From an uncultured Bacteroidota bacterium (GTDB taxonomy: Bacteria; Bacteroidota; Bacteroidia; Chitinophagales; Chitinophagaceae): a stretch of 36,762 nt of DNA. The stretch lies in contig CAIMDZ010000037.1 in NCBI GenBank assembly GCA_903839875.1, forward strand, positions 1 through 36,762, written 5' to 3'. Position numbers and translations under genes: made by a program. The notes under the pieces are model-generated. The model searched no databases. It saw nothing but the letters and a program-made list of their open reading frames with translations, and was not told the DNA's origin. Each line of letters begins with the position of its first letter. The stretch's first letter is position 1. This document shows positions 15,720-24,441 of the stretch, in pieces.

Positions 15720-18215
15720 CACTTTTCTTCTTTTCCACCATTTCACCGCTTCGTACCATATAACAGAAACAAACCCACTGCCAATACTGATACCAATGAG
15801 CGAAAGGGCTGGTTTTTCAAACTGGAAGAAATCGCTGAGCGGCGCAATAAAGATCAGCAAACCTGATATTAAAACGGTGATACCAATGATGATAAGAACA
15901 AGGTTGTTCTTATATCCAAGGGTGGTAATGACAGAATAATAAAAGGAGCGGTTTACCAAAGTAAGAAAGATGTTGGCGGTTATCAATGTAATAAATACCG
16001 CTGTTCTTGTTATAGCCTCATTATATCCGTTATGAACAGCTAACTGGTAGGTTACGAGTACTCCTGCAGTTATGAAAACTCCCTGAACAAGGCTTGTTGT
16101 TAGTTCCTTCCAGCTAAAGAATGTTGCTGCAAAAGGCCTTGGCTTTTGCAGCATCGCGTTCTTTTCCATAGGCTCATTTTCATAAATTATGGAACAGGTA
16201 GGCCCCATTATCAGCTCAAAGAAAATAATATGCACCGGCGAAAAAATGTTAGGATATATCCAGCCAAGTGCAAGTGGAATAAACACGGTAAGTATGATGG
16301 GAATATGGATAGAGATAATGTATTGGATGGCTTTCTTAAGATTGGCATAAATTTTCCTTCCCATAGCAACAGCATCCACCATTTTCGCCAGGTCATCGGA
16401 GATGAGTATCATGGATGAAGCTTGTTTGGCTGTCTCTGACCCCTTGCTGCCCATGGCAATGCCAATGTGGGCGGCCTTCAGCGCAGGCCCGTCGTTTACA
16501 CCGTCGCCCGTCATGGCTACTATCTGCCCCTTAGCTTTCAGTGCATGAATAATTTTCAGCTTTGCTTCAGGAAACATCCGGGTGAAAATATTGATCCGCA
16601 TTACATTTTCCTCCAGTTCCGCTTCCGTCATTGACATTAACTCTTCCCCGTTCAGCGCATGTTCAGCGCCGTGAAAACCGATCTGGCTTGCAATTGTTTC
16701 GGTAGTTGCAGCATTATCACCCGTTATTATCTTCACGTTGATACCGGCATTATAGAAAGCCTCAAACACCGTTCTGATGTTTTCTTTTGGCGGATCATAA
16801 AATGCCACAAGCCCTTTGAAAATGAACCTTAACTGGTGCTGATGTTCGGGAAATTCATCCCCAAAAAATTCGGTCTCCCCTACCCCTAATACACGGTAGC
16901 CCTCACACGATAATGAATTTGCGGCTGCTGTAATTCTTTCTTTTTCGGCATCAGACAAATCTGAGACCCTGATCATTGCTTCAGGAGCTCCCTTGGCAGC
17001 TATGATTCTGTGGCCAGACCCGTTTTCAAAAATATGGGTCATCATAGGCGGCTTGCCGCCTAAAGGATATTCATGAACCATCCGGTAATTTGACCTTTCA
17101 TCAGTTATATGATACTTAGCATATTCCAGGTGCAGCGCTACCTCCATTGGATCGAATGGTACCGGCTCACTCGACCACATGGCCATACGGATCACTTCTT
17201 TCTCATCATCTGCCAATTGCTCTTTAAGGGTAATAATACTATTTCTGCCAAACACATACAGTTTTGCCAGCGACATTTTATTTTCAGTAATCGTACCTGT
17301 TTTATCCGTACAGATTACCGTAGCGCTACCCAGTGTTTCCACCGTTTTGGTTTGTTTTACAATGATGCCCAGTTTCATCAACCGCCATGCGCCCAGCGCA
17401 ATAAAAGTGGTAAAAGCTACGGGAATTTCTTCCGGGATAATGCTCATGGCGAGTGTAAGCGCCTTAAGCAGGCTGTCAGGAATATCACGGGAATGGCTGT
17501 AATTTATGGCCCATACTATTGCGAAAACTACACCTCCGGTGATCGCCATTAACTTCACAAAATGGGTAACCTGTTGCTGTAATGGTGTAGCCTCTTCTTT
17601 TATTTCCGACAAACTAGTACCAATCTTTCCAAGTTTGGTATTGTTACCTATGGCCGATACTTTGCAAATTGCCAGCCCGCTGACAACTGTAGTTCCCTGG
17701 AATAACCGGTTATCCGGCTCAGTCAAAGTCTTCGCAACCGGTAATGACTCCCCCGTAAGCATTGATTCATTTACGGAAAAATCATTGCATTGAACAATGT
17801 CCCCATCCGCAGGTACAGAACTGCCTTCATCCACAACCAGGTAATCACCAACAACTATATCTTCGGTTTTGATTTCGGTTATAGCCGCGTTCCTCACGAC
17901 TTTACACTGAGGCCGGGTAAGTTTTTTTAAAGCTTCCAGCGCATTCCGGCTTCTGGTTTCCTGGTACAATGAAATGGTGAATACGAGCATAATGGCCGCT
18001 ACCATAAATATACCATCCCCTGTTTTACCACTTATAAAATATATTGCCGCCGCAACCAGTAACAGCAGGAACATTGGCTCCTTAAATAGATTTATTATTA
18101 AAGAAATGAGCCCGCTTTGTTTTTCCTGGGTCAATACATTGCGCCCATACTTCAGCCTCGAAGTCCTGACATCCTCATCTGTAAGGCCTTTTGTTACTAT
18201 ATGGGGGGTAGACAT
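15714..18215 (-). CDS. Cation-translocating P-type ATPase, Ca2+-ATPase-like (P2 type)
   Basis: The product has 833 residues from ATG 18215; a TTG 24 bases upstream is less likely. It has the P2 layout: an N-terminal cation domain, TGES actuator loop (154-157), M4 PEEIP (261-265), phosphorylation motif CTDKTGT (D304), KGAPEAM nucleotide site and hinge TGDGVNDGPALKAA, with M5-M10 to the end. It is longest in family similarity to PMR1/SERCA-type pumps, but M6 reads FFELIMGPTCSIIYE, with Gly where SERCA has an Asp that binds calcium. The ion is therefore uncertain. It stands apart from the PCMD/TonB-receptor group. Confidence 0.9.
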   Translation of the reverse strand: MSTPHIVTKGLTDEDVRTSRLKYGRNVLTQEKQSGLISLIINLFKEPMFLLLLVAAAIYFISGKTGDGIFMVAAIMLVFTISLYQETRSRNALEALKKLTRPQCKVVRNAAITEIKTEDIVVGDYLVVDEGSSVPADGDIVQCNDFSVNESMLTGESLPVAKTLTEPDNRLFQGTTVVSGLAICKVSAIGNNTKLGKIGTSLSEIKEEATPLQQQVTHFVKLMAITGGVVFAIVWAINYSHSRDIPDSLLKALTLAMSIIPEEIPVAFTTFIALGAWRLMKLGIIVKQTKTVETLGSATVICTDKTGTITENKMSLAKLYVFGRNSIITLKEQLADDEKEVIRMAMWSSEPVPFDPMEVALHLEYAKYHITDERSNYRMVHEYPLGGKPPMMTHIFENGSGHRIIAAKGAPEAMIRVSDLSDAEKERITAAANSLSCEGYRVLGVGETEFFGDEFPEHQHQLRFIFKGLVAFYDPPKENIRTVFEAFYNAGINVKIITGDNAATTETIASQIGFHGAEHALNGEELMSMTEAELEENVMRINIFTRMFPEAKLKIIHALKAKGQIVAMTGDGVNDGPALKAAHIGIAMGSKGSETAKQASSMILISDDLAKMVDAVAMGRKIYANLKKAIQYIISIHIPIILTVFIPLALGWIYPNIFSPVHIIFFELIMGPTCSIIYENEPMEKNAMLQKPRPFAATFFSWKELTTSLVQGVFITAGVLVTYQLAVHNGYNEAITRTAVFITLITANIFLTLVNRSFYYSVITTLGYKNNLVLIIIGITVLISGLLIFIAPLSDFFQFEKPALSLIGISIGSGFVSVIWYEAVKWWKRRKVI

Positions 18216-18262
18216 AATTAGAACCTGTAAAATTACCAAACACCTTATGATATATATATGAC

Positions 18263-18287
18263 GGTGGTCACCTGAAAAATGATCACC
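18263..18287. promoter_or_regulatory. GGTGATCA-type inverted repeat upstream of the P-type ATPase
   Basis: GGTGGTCA (18263-18270) and TGATCACC (18280-18287) pair with one G-T wobble across nine bases. It lies between the small membrane gene stop (18305) and the ATPase start and could be an operator, or a terminator of the upstream gene. Confidence 0.35.
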
Positions 18288-18304
18288 AATAAGAAGTAAA
18301 CAGG

Positions 18305-18496
18305 TTAACTGGCCTTATTCTTTATGCCTTTCACTATTAAAAAAACACCTGCAATGATCCAGATAATGCAGGCTATTTTAAGGTACAGATGGGGAAAATT
18401 TAATTGAACTGCCTCAGGGTGGGTCTGCACATTATAAAACTCATTCAATCCGGCAAGTAATAATACCAATCCAAGTATTGATCTCCAGTTTAGCAT
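18305..18496 (-). CDS. Small two-helix membrane protein
   Basis: The 63-residue product starts at ATG 18496 (a TTG at 18511 is the alternative): MLNWRSILGLVLLLAGLNEF, a short polar loop and then LYLKIACIIWIIAGVFLIVKG. The two hydrophobic segments, of about 15 and 17 residues, suggest an inner-membrane hairpin. The family is not recognised. It follows the TonB receptor gene after 30 bases and may be the end of that operon. No function can be assigned. Confidence 0.6.
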   Translation of the reverse strand: MLNWRSILGLVLLLAGLNEFYNVQTHPEAVQLNFPHLYLKIACIIWIIAGVFLIVKGIKNKAS

Positions 18497-18526
18497 AAGT
18501 GAAGATAACAAAATAAATCCTGCAAT

Positions 18527-20983
18527 TTAATTAAAAGAATAAACATACTGCAAAGCCAGTGTTCTTGGCGCCTCAATTTTCAATGGACGAAGGAAATAAG
18601 CTACATTGAACAGGTTATTGCAAACAACTGATATTTTGTGCCTGTCTGAAAGTCGGTAACTGGCACGGGCGTCGAAAACACTGAAGTTCTTATGTATTTC
18701 CCAGTAGTTCACAATATTAATAGTCTGGAATTTGGGATAACTGCTGTTGAGATCTTTAGTCAGATTCTCAATTGTCTGGAATGCATTATCTATGTTCTGC
18801 ATTTTACTGTAATACCGGTAGCTGACCCCTAACCCAAATTTAAATATTCTCACTTCCACATCTACTTTTACCATGTTCTTAAACCTGTATTTCAAAACAT
18901 TTCCTGTTGTATCCAGACTGCTGTTTTTGTAACTTACTGAATCACCGGGTCCACCCTGGAAATTTTTTGTATGGGCATATACAAGATTAGGAGTTAACGA
19001 AACAGGATCTACGTAGGTATAACCTACTAAAGCAGTCAGGCCAAATCTTTTATTGCTTTCCGGTGTTGAACATGCCATGGAAATATCTGCACCGCTAACC
19101 CGTGAATCACCGGTATTAACAAACTTAAATCCAACCAAAGAAATTGTCGGGTCCCATACACCGAAGAGGTATTCGATGGTATTGTGATAATTCTGCTGAA
19201 AACCCGCTATATCGAGATAACCCATACAATCACCGATTTTAAACCCCTGTTTTAATCCTAACTCAAAATTCCTGCTGGTCTCAGGTTGCAGGCCGGGGTT
19301 TGGGAATACCCCAAATAGTCCGGCCTTGGTTGAAATGTACCTTTCCGTGATAGTTGGATACCTGTAACCATCACCAAATGATGATCTTATCCATGTGCCT
19401 TTAAGCACCTGCAAACTTGCACCGGCTCTGTAAATTGGCTGCGCTGCACCGGGCAGGTTATTTGTCTGGAAATACTCATAACGCACTCCCCCCGACAGAT
19501 TCAATATGTCCCAGAATTTTTTGTCAATCTGCAGGTACCCTGCAGCGTTAGTTACTTTATTATTTGGCGTGCCGCTTGAATCATAAAGTTGTGCATGAGT
19601 GGTAGATAAACTTCCAACTATGCCACCTGTAAAGGTTAGCCCTATATCCTTATATTTTTTTTGCAACTGATATTCTGCATAATATAGCGTGCCATTTGTA
19701 GATTGGTTATTTGTCATCTCGTCATCGGTATGAAATACCCTGCTTACGAGACTATGGGTCACACCCTCCCCAGCATCGTATCTGATGAATGGATCTAAAT
19801 TGAAAAAGGTCTGGTTCTCTAAAAATACAGCTCCGGGATATCCCTTGTACAGCCCTAGTGAATCGCTTAACCACGCCAGTACCATGTTGGTTTTGTTTAG
19901 CATGCCGTTTCCGTTAATTCCATAACTGAGGCCTTTAACTTTTTTCGAACGATACCGTAAATTAAAATTCAGCCGCACTCTTTCCTTAAGCATATCCCTG
20001 TTTGAAAAGGTGGGGATTGAATCTGTGAGCAATAATGCTTTTTTAACGGTTGGGTCAATATAGCCCATTGGTGGCGCAGGGCCTATATAGCTCTGGTCGA
20101 GGTTGAAATTGCCCCCGATCACAAGATCAAGGTTATGATTGATTATCTCAGAATGCAGAAAGTTGAGATTCATGAAACCAGGTATCGCCCCGTTATACCA
20201 GTTTTGGGCCGGTTGCATTGGTTGACTATATTCACCAACCGAATAGCTGATGGTTGTTTTTGGTGTACTCGTTGGATATGCTGACCTGACATTTATTACG
20301 CCATTGATAGCTGACGAACCATACAGTACGGAAGAAGAACCTTTTATGATCTCAATCTGGGCAATATTCTCAACAGGAATATAACTCCACTCAGGCCTTC
20401 CGGCATCACCGCTCAGCATGGGAATACCATCTACAACAATAGCTACCCTGCTTCCAACACCGAAAGTAAATCCGCTGCCTCCGCGAATCTGCGGATCATT
20501 GTCAATTATTGAAAGCCCGGGCACCTGCTCCAGGGCTGTCTCAATACTTGTTGTGTTTTTATTGTTAATAAGACCGGGCTTAAGTACTTCCATTGACACT
20601 GTAAGCTCCTCAAGATTCTGGGCAAACTTACCGGATGAAACAACCACCGTTTTTAATATTTCAGACGAAGGCTGCATGTTGATATTTTTTTCGGTGTATG
20701 CACCCGTTGAGATATGAATTACAAAGGTATCAGATGCATAGCCGATGTAACCACAAAACAGCTTGTGGTAACCCGAATCCAATACAAGTGTATAGTTTCC
20801 GTCAAGGTCGGTTACAGTACCTGTTGACAGATCAGATACTAATCTGATGGTGGCACTGCTTAAAGGTTCATTCTTGGACGCAGAAATGACTTTACCTTTT
20901 AAAACCCCGGTTGATTGAGCTAACGAGCTACCGGAAAAAAACACTACTATCCCAACAATACCGCTAAGTATCCGTAAGTGCAT
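18527..20983 (-). CDS. TonB-dependent outer-membrane receptor with carboxypeptidase-regulatory N terminus
   Basis: The 818-residue receptor has a signal peptide (ILSGIVGIVVFFSGSSLAQ). A carboxypeptidase-D-like regulatory domain follows (about 25-110, GVLKGKVISASKNEPLSSAT), then a plug (about 125-245, with SIETALEQVPGLSI, IRGGSGFTFG and VLYGSSAINGVINVRS), and a beta barrel ending in LALQYVYSFN. Such receptors take up siderophores, vitamins or glycans, energised by TonB. No SusD gene is next to it, so it is not a classic polysaccharide locus. It is preceded by a PCMD/T9SS gene with a 24-base gap, so the two are probably one operon. The ligand is unknown. Confidence 0.93.
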   Translation of the reverse strand: MHLRILSGIVGIVVFFSGSSLAQSTGVLKGKVISASKNEPLSSATIRLVSDLSTGTVTDLDGNYTLVLDSGYHKLFCGYIGYASDTFVIHISTGAYTEKNINMQPSSEILKTVVVSSGKFAQNLEELTVSMEVLKPGLINNKNTTSIETALEQVPGLSIIDNDPQIRGGSGFTFGVGSRVAIVVDGIPMLSGDAGRPEWSYIPVENIAQIEIIKGSSSVLYGSSAINGVINVRSAYPTSTPKTTISYSVGEYSQPMQPAQNWYNGAIPGFMNLNFLHSEIINHNLDLVIGGNFNLDQSYIGPAPPMGYIDPTVKKALLLTDSIPTFSNRDMLKERVRLNFNLRYRSKKVKGLSYGINGNGMLNKTNMVLAWLSDSLGLYKGYPGAVFLENQTFFNLDPFIRYDAGEGVTHSLVSRVFHTDDEMTNNQSTNGTLYYAEYQLQKKYKDIGLTFTGGIVGSLSTTHAQLYDSSGTPNNKVTNAAGYLQIDKKFWDILNLSGGVRYEYFQTNNLPGAAQPIYRAGASLQVLKGTWIRSSFGDGYRYPTITERYISTKAGLFGVFPNPGLQPETSRNFELGLKQGFKIGDCMGYLDIAGFQQNYHNTIEYLFGVWDPTISLVGFKFVNTGDSRVSGADISMACSTPESNKRFGLTALVGYTYVDPVSLTPNLVYAHTKNFQGGPGDSVSYKNSSLDTTGNVLKYRFKNMVKVDVEVRIFKFGLGVSYRYYSKMQNIDNAFQTIENLTKDLNSSYPKFQTINIVNYWEIHKNFSVFDARASYRLSDRHKISVVCNNLFNVAYFLRPLKIEAPRTLALQYVYSFN

Positions 20984-21007
20984 TATAGAAAATTAATATC
21001 AGCTTGA

Positions 21008-21994
21008 TTATTGAATAAAAAGTTTACCTGTTTTACGATAATCTTTATTATTCAGCTGAAACAGATATATCCCGGTATTCAGGTCAGCCAGATAAAAGGA
21101 AGCAAATTGGCTATTTTCTATGGATTGGAAAAAAACAACTCTACCTGTCAGATCATAAATAGTTAACAGAGACTGTTCACCATTTCCATCAGAAAAACCC
21201 ACATAAACCCTTTTCGCATTAGCGTAAACGTTTGCATTTTCAGGCTTCATTCCAATATTCGTTACGGCTTCAGCAATATTATATGTTACCTGGATGTCGT
21301 CCAGGTAAAGCGTACTGCCCATTATTGTAGTAGCCTGGTTGGCAGATGAGGTTACATTGATCATAATATATGCCGGAGAAGAAGTGCTATAATAATGGAA
21401 CGGCACACTGAACCGCGTCCAGGACGATACATTGGATGCAGGCCCCAGAAAGGTCACATCTGCTATCTTATTAGCGGTTGGGTCAGGGTGATACGAATTG
21501 GTTGGTGTTTCAGGGTCATAATAATCACCTGTATGCAATATAGCACGGATCTTTGCCTGCTCACCTGCTCCACCTGATACATACTGATACCAGCCTACAA
21601 GGCTATCGGGGCGGCTGGTAAAACTCATCCGCCTTTGGTCAGTAGGTGTAGTATAATTAGTTGTACCGATATAGCCGCTATCCTTACTGGATATTGTCGG
21701 TGCATTAACTACTCCCGTAGTAACAACCCCATTTACAGCGGTACCTAAATAGTTTTCAGTAACAACCTTCACTGAATAGGTTCCAGAGTGAACAATTGTC
21801 GCTTCCTGGAAACAAGTTTGTGGTCCAAGTACCGCAATGGCTGACCCGGATTTGTTTGAATACCAATGTGTAGGCTCAGCAGCAATACCCGGACTGGGGT
21901 TTCCCCACAGTTCAAAACCACCATTGTTGATCGTTGTTTGCCCCGTTGCATTAAAACCTATTGCAGCCAGCATAAGAATACAAATTGCTTTCAT
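21008..21994 (-). CDS. Secreted PCMD-domain protein with T9SS type A sorting domain
   Basis: The 328-residue protein has a signal peptide (ICILMLAAIGFNATGQ). Residues 18-240 fit the PCMD (putative carbohydrate-metabolism) pattern: NNGGFELWGNPSPG, PTHWYSNKSG, HSGTYSVKVVTENY, SWTRFSVPFHYYSTSSPAY, and GSTLYLDDIQVTYN, a carbohydrate-binding-like beta sandwich. The last 70 residues are a T9SS sorting domain (LLTIYDLTGRVVFFQSI, LNTGIYLFQLNN, KTGKLFIQ), so the protein is exported to the surface. It lies just upstream of the TonB receptor, and together they may bind and import the same ligand. Confidence 0.85.
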   Translation of the reverse strand: MKAICILMLAAIGFNATGQTTINNGGFELWGNPSPGIAAEPTHWYSNKSGSAIAVLGPQTCFQEATIVHSGTYSVKVVTENYLGTAVNGVVTTGVVNAPTISSKDSGYIGTTNYTTPTDQRRMSFTSRPDSLVGWYQYVSGGAGEQAKIRAILHTGDYYDPETPTNSYHPDPTANKIADVTFLGPASNVSSWTRFSVPFHYYSTSSPAYIMINVTSSANQATTIMGSTLYLDDIQVTYNIAEAVTNIGMKPENANVYANAKRVYVGFSDGNGEQSLLTIYDLTGRVVFFQSIENSQFASFYLADLNTGIYLFQLNNKDYRKTGKLFIQ

Positions 21995-22175
21995 CTTGTA
22001 TGTTTGAAATGGTAAAAAATAATTTTATCAGGTATGTTACCATTGAATTCCAATAGCAACGCCCATAAAAGTAAAAATTAAACTCATAATTAAGCAACGA
22101 GCTCTCGGATATATTTATCATTAATTTGCAATAGGTCCCCCAAATATTTAGTAGCTTGTTTTAACTTGCATCCCC

Positions 22176-23252
22176 ATGCAACAAACTTTTTCTTACGATC
22201 AGTTATACAACTTCACGTTCAAAATATTTATTAGTATCGGCTGCAGTGAACCTGATGCAACAATAGCCACCAAAGTTTTGTTAGCTGCCGATATGCGTGG
22301 TATTGACAGCCACGGTGTTGCACGGCTTAGCGGGTATGTCAGACTTTGGGAGGCGGGCAGAATAAATGCAAAACCACAAATAAAAATAGTACATGAAACC
22401 CCTTCCACAGCCGTTGTGGATGGCGATGGCGGGTTAGGGCTGGTTGTAGCGCCCTTTGCCATGCAGGTGGCAATTGATAAGGCGAAGAATGTTGGCACCG
22501 GATGGGTGAGTGTGCGCAACAGTAACCACTTCGGCATAGCCGGTTATCATGCTATGATGGCATTGCAGCAGGATATGACAGGAATAGCAATGACCAATGC
22601 CAGTGCGCTGGTTGCACCTACGTTTTCTATTGAAAGAATGCTGGGAACTAATCCAATAGCTGTTGCCATTCCTGCCGGCAAACAGCCACCCTTTGTAGCC
22701 GACTTTGCAACTACCACTGCTGCCAACGGCAAACTGGAAATATTGCAGCGCAAAAATGCCAATACACCTTTAGGTTGGGCACAGGATAAAGATGGCAAAG
22801 ATTCTGTTGACGCAAATGTGCTGAAAAAACAAGGCGCACTCCTGCCCCTCGGCAGCGACCGCGGGCATGGCAGCCACAAAGGCTATGCCTTAGGCAGTAT
22901 AGTTGACATTTTCTCCGCAGTTCTTAGCGGCGCCAGTTACGGCCCATGGGCCCCGCCGTTCCCGGCCTATGTGCCTATACCGGATAATATGCCCGGTAAG
23001 GGCCTTGGTCATTTCTTTGGAGCCATGCGAATAGATGCATTCCGCCCCACTGATGAATTCAAACACCACATGGATAACTGGATAGAACGGTTCAGAAACG
23101 CAAAACCAGCCGATGGTTATGAAAGGGTGTTAATTCCCGGCGACCCTGAAAGAGAACTGGAAAATATTCGTTTGAAAACCGGAATTCCAATTGTAGAAAG
23201 TGTGATCAATGAACTAATCCAGGTCGGAGAAAAATTCGGAGTTACTCTTTGA
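22176..23252 (+). CDS. Ldh-family malate/L-lactate dehydrogenase
   Basis: The 358-residue product is of the malate/L-lactate dehydrogenase (YlbC/AllD/Ldh type 2) family, distinct from Rossmann-type LDH. Conserved parts are DMRGIDSHGVARLSGYV, NSNHFGIAGYH, VAPTFSIERMLGTNPIAVAIPAG, GSDRGHGSHKGYALGSIVDI and PGDPERELE. The enzyme would reduce or oxidise a 2-oxo/2-hydroxy acid with NAD(P)H, and the exact substrate cannot be read. A TAACTTGC (22162-22169) seven bases upstream of the ATG is a weak -7 candidate. It has no neighbours of related function. Confidence 0.92.
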   Translation: MQQTFSYDQLYNFTFKIFISIGCSEPDATIATKVLLAADMRGIDSHGVARLSGYVRLWEAGRINAKPQIKIVHETPSTAVVDGDGGLGLVVAPFAMQVAIDKAKNVGTGWVSVRNSNHFGIAGYHAMMALQQDMTGIAMTNASALVAPTFSIERMLGTNPIAVAIPAGKQPPFVADFATTTAANGKLEILQRKNANTPLGWAQDKDGKDSVDANVLKKQGALLPLGSDRGHGSHKGYALGSIVDIFSAVLSGASYGPWAPPFPAYVPIPDNMPGKGLGHFFGAMRIDAFRPTDEFKHHMDNWIERFRNAKPADGYERVLIPGDPERELENIRLKTGIPIVESVINELIQVGEKFGVTL

Positions 23253-23276
23253 TCTGCTATGGGAAGCGTTACGTTC

Positions 23277-23309
23277 AGATTTGTCAACTTTTAAAAAGTT
23301 GACAAATCT
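23277..23309. terminator. Perfect hairpin between convergent genes
   Basis: AGATTTGTCAACTTT and AAAGTTGACAAATCT pair perfectly over 15 bases with a three-base loop. It lies between the Ldh gene (+) and the M23 gene (-), so it could stop both transcripts. I recall similar TTGTCAACTTT hairpins in other Bacteroidota, so it may also be a mobile palindrome. Confidence 0.6.
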
Positions 23310-23353
23310 ACCTCGCAGGAAATCAAATAACTGCCCCCCATTTATGCGAAGTT

Positions 23354-24274
23354 TTACCTTCCACCCGCATCAATCTCCTCAAACAGCAAATAACTCCTCC
23401 CGTCAAATTCAATCAGCAAAGGCTTTTCCTTGTACCATGGTATTGTCTTATCGGTTTTTGCATGCGCCTGAATATGCAGGTGAGGCTCTAAACTAAACCC
23501 GGAATTACCTGCGCACCCAATTGGCTGCCCGATGGATACAACATCTCCGGCCTTAACAAAAACACTTTTATATTTAAAATGCGCCATAAAAACATACATT
23601 GAATCAGCATCAATCAACACCTGGTTGGTATTACCTGGCCCTCTTTTCCGTATCGGCGGAATGTTATCTTTATTCTCATCCAGGGCTTTTAAAACATGGC
23701 CTGCACAGGGGCTGTAAACAGTATCATTGAAAATTTCATAATCCTCCGGTCGTTTCGAAAATATTGAATTAGACCTGTTGCCCCACTTGTTCAGCTTCAC
23801 TATATCCATTGCATATACCGCGCCTCTCAATTTATAGTGGAATAAATTAGTTGGCAACCCTTTCCCTCCCTGTAATACCAGGTACTTCCCGGTTTTAAAA
23901 GGCAGGGCTAACCTTGCGTACCCATAAGGCTTGCCTGTAGTGCCCGTAAAATACAGGACGCACAATGTGCCAAAAATTATCAAACAAAATAAACTTACCC
24001 ATTTGCTCAGCCTCTCGAATCTTTTGACCTTCCCGTGCTTTGCTCTTATTGCACCCACTATCCAGGTAATAATAAAACAAAGAGCAAACAAATATTTTGC
24101 AAACACGGATACAAATACCCAGGTACCATATAAATAAATAAAAACCTGCATAGAAATTGATAAAAGCAGGATAAGCCATCCTTCCGGCAACTGCAGGCAT
24201 GTCGCCCGCCATAACACAAGCAGGCTAAGCAAGCATATAAAAAAAGTAACCAATAGCAGGCTATAAACGATCAT
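23354..24274 (-). CDS. Membrane-anchored M23 (LytM-type) metallopeptidase
   Basis: The 306-residue protein has about four hydrophobic segments (about 3-22, 33-50, 52-76, 92-110). A C-terminal M23 domain follows, with candidate zinc ligands H146 and D157 (FHYKLRGAVYAMDIV), H232 (AHFKYK), and H265/H267 (PHLHIQ). Between them lies VFVKAGDVVSIGQPIGCAGNSG, the M23 loop. M23 enzymes cut peptidoglycan cross-bridges or act as scaffolds. The first motif differs from the usual HxxxD spacing, so activity is uncertain. The gene is divergent from the GAF histidine kinase. Confidence 0.85.
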   Translation of the reverse strand: MIVYSLLLVTFFICLLSLLVLWRATCLQLPEGWLILLLSISMQVFIYLYGTWVFVSVFAKYLFALCFIITWIVGAIRAKHGKVKRFERLSKWVSLFCLIIFGTLCVLYFTGTTGKPYGYARLALPFKTGKYLVLQGGKGLPTNLFHYKLRGAVYAMDIVKLNKWGNRSNSIFSKRPEDYEIFNDTVYSPCAGHVLKALDENKDNIPPIRKRGPGNTNQVLIDADSMYVFMAHFKYKSVFVKAGDVVSIGQPIGCAGNSGFSLEPHLHIQAHAKTDKTIPWYKEKPLLIEFDGRSYLLFEEIDAGGR

Positions 24275-24413
24275 ACAGTCTTATATAAGTTCAAAAGATA
24301 AAAAAGATGCTTGAACTACCGATAACGAATATAGAATAATTGCATTAATATTCCAATAAAAACAAAAAGGGGCTATTTTTACATGAGTAACCTTAATTAT
24401 TGTTATTGAAAAC

Positions 24414-24421
24414 TATCTTTG
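24414..24421 (+). promoter_or_regulatory. -7 box TATCTTTG upstream of the GAF histidine kinase
   Basis: TATCTTTG is a perfect TAnnTTTG, 20 bases before the ATG. A TTG at 24400-24402 is only 11 bases upstream, so the -33 box is unclear. The rest of 24275-24413 is AT-rich. Confidence 0.5.
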
Positions 24422-24441
24422 CACCAAAATAAAAACTATTC

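Noticed and set aside
17109-17552. Antisense open frame of 147 codons
   Set aside because: It is opposite conserved parts of the P-type ATPase and has no family likeness.
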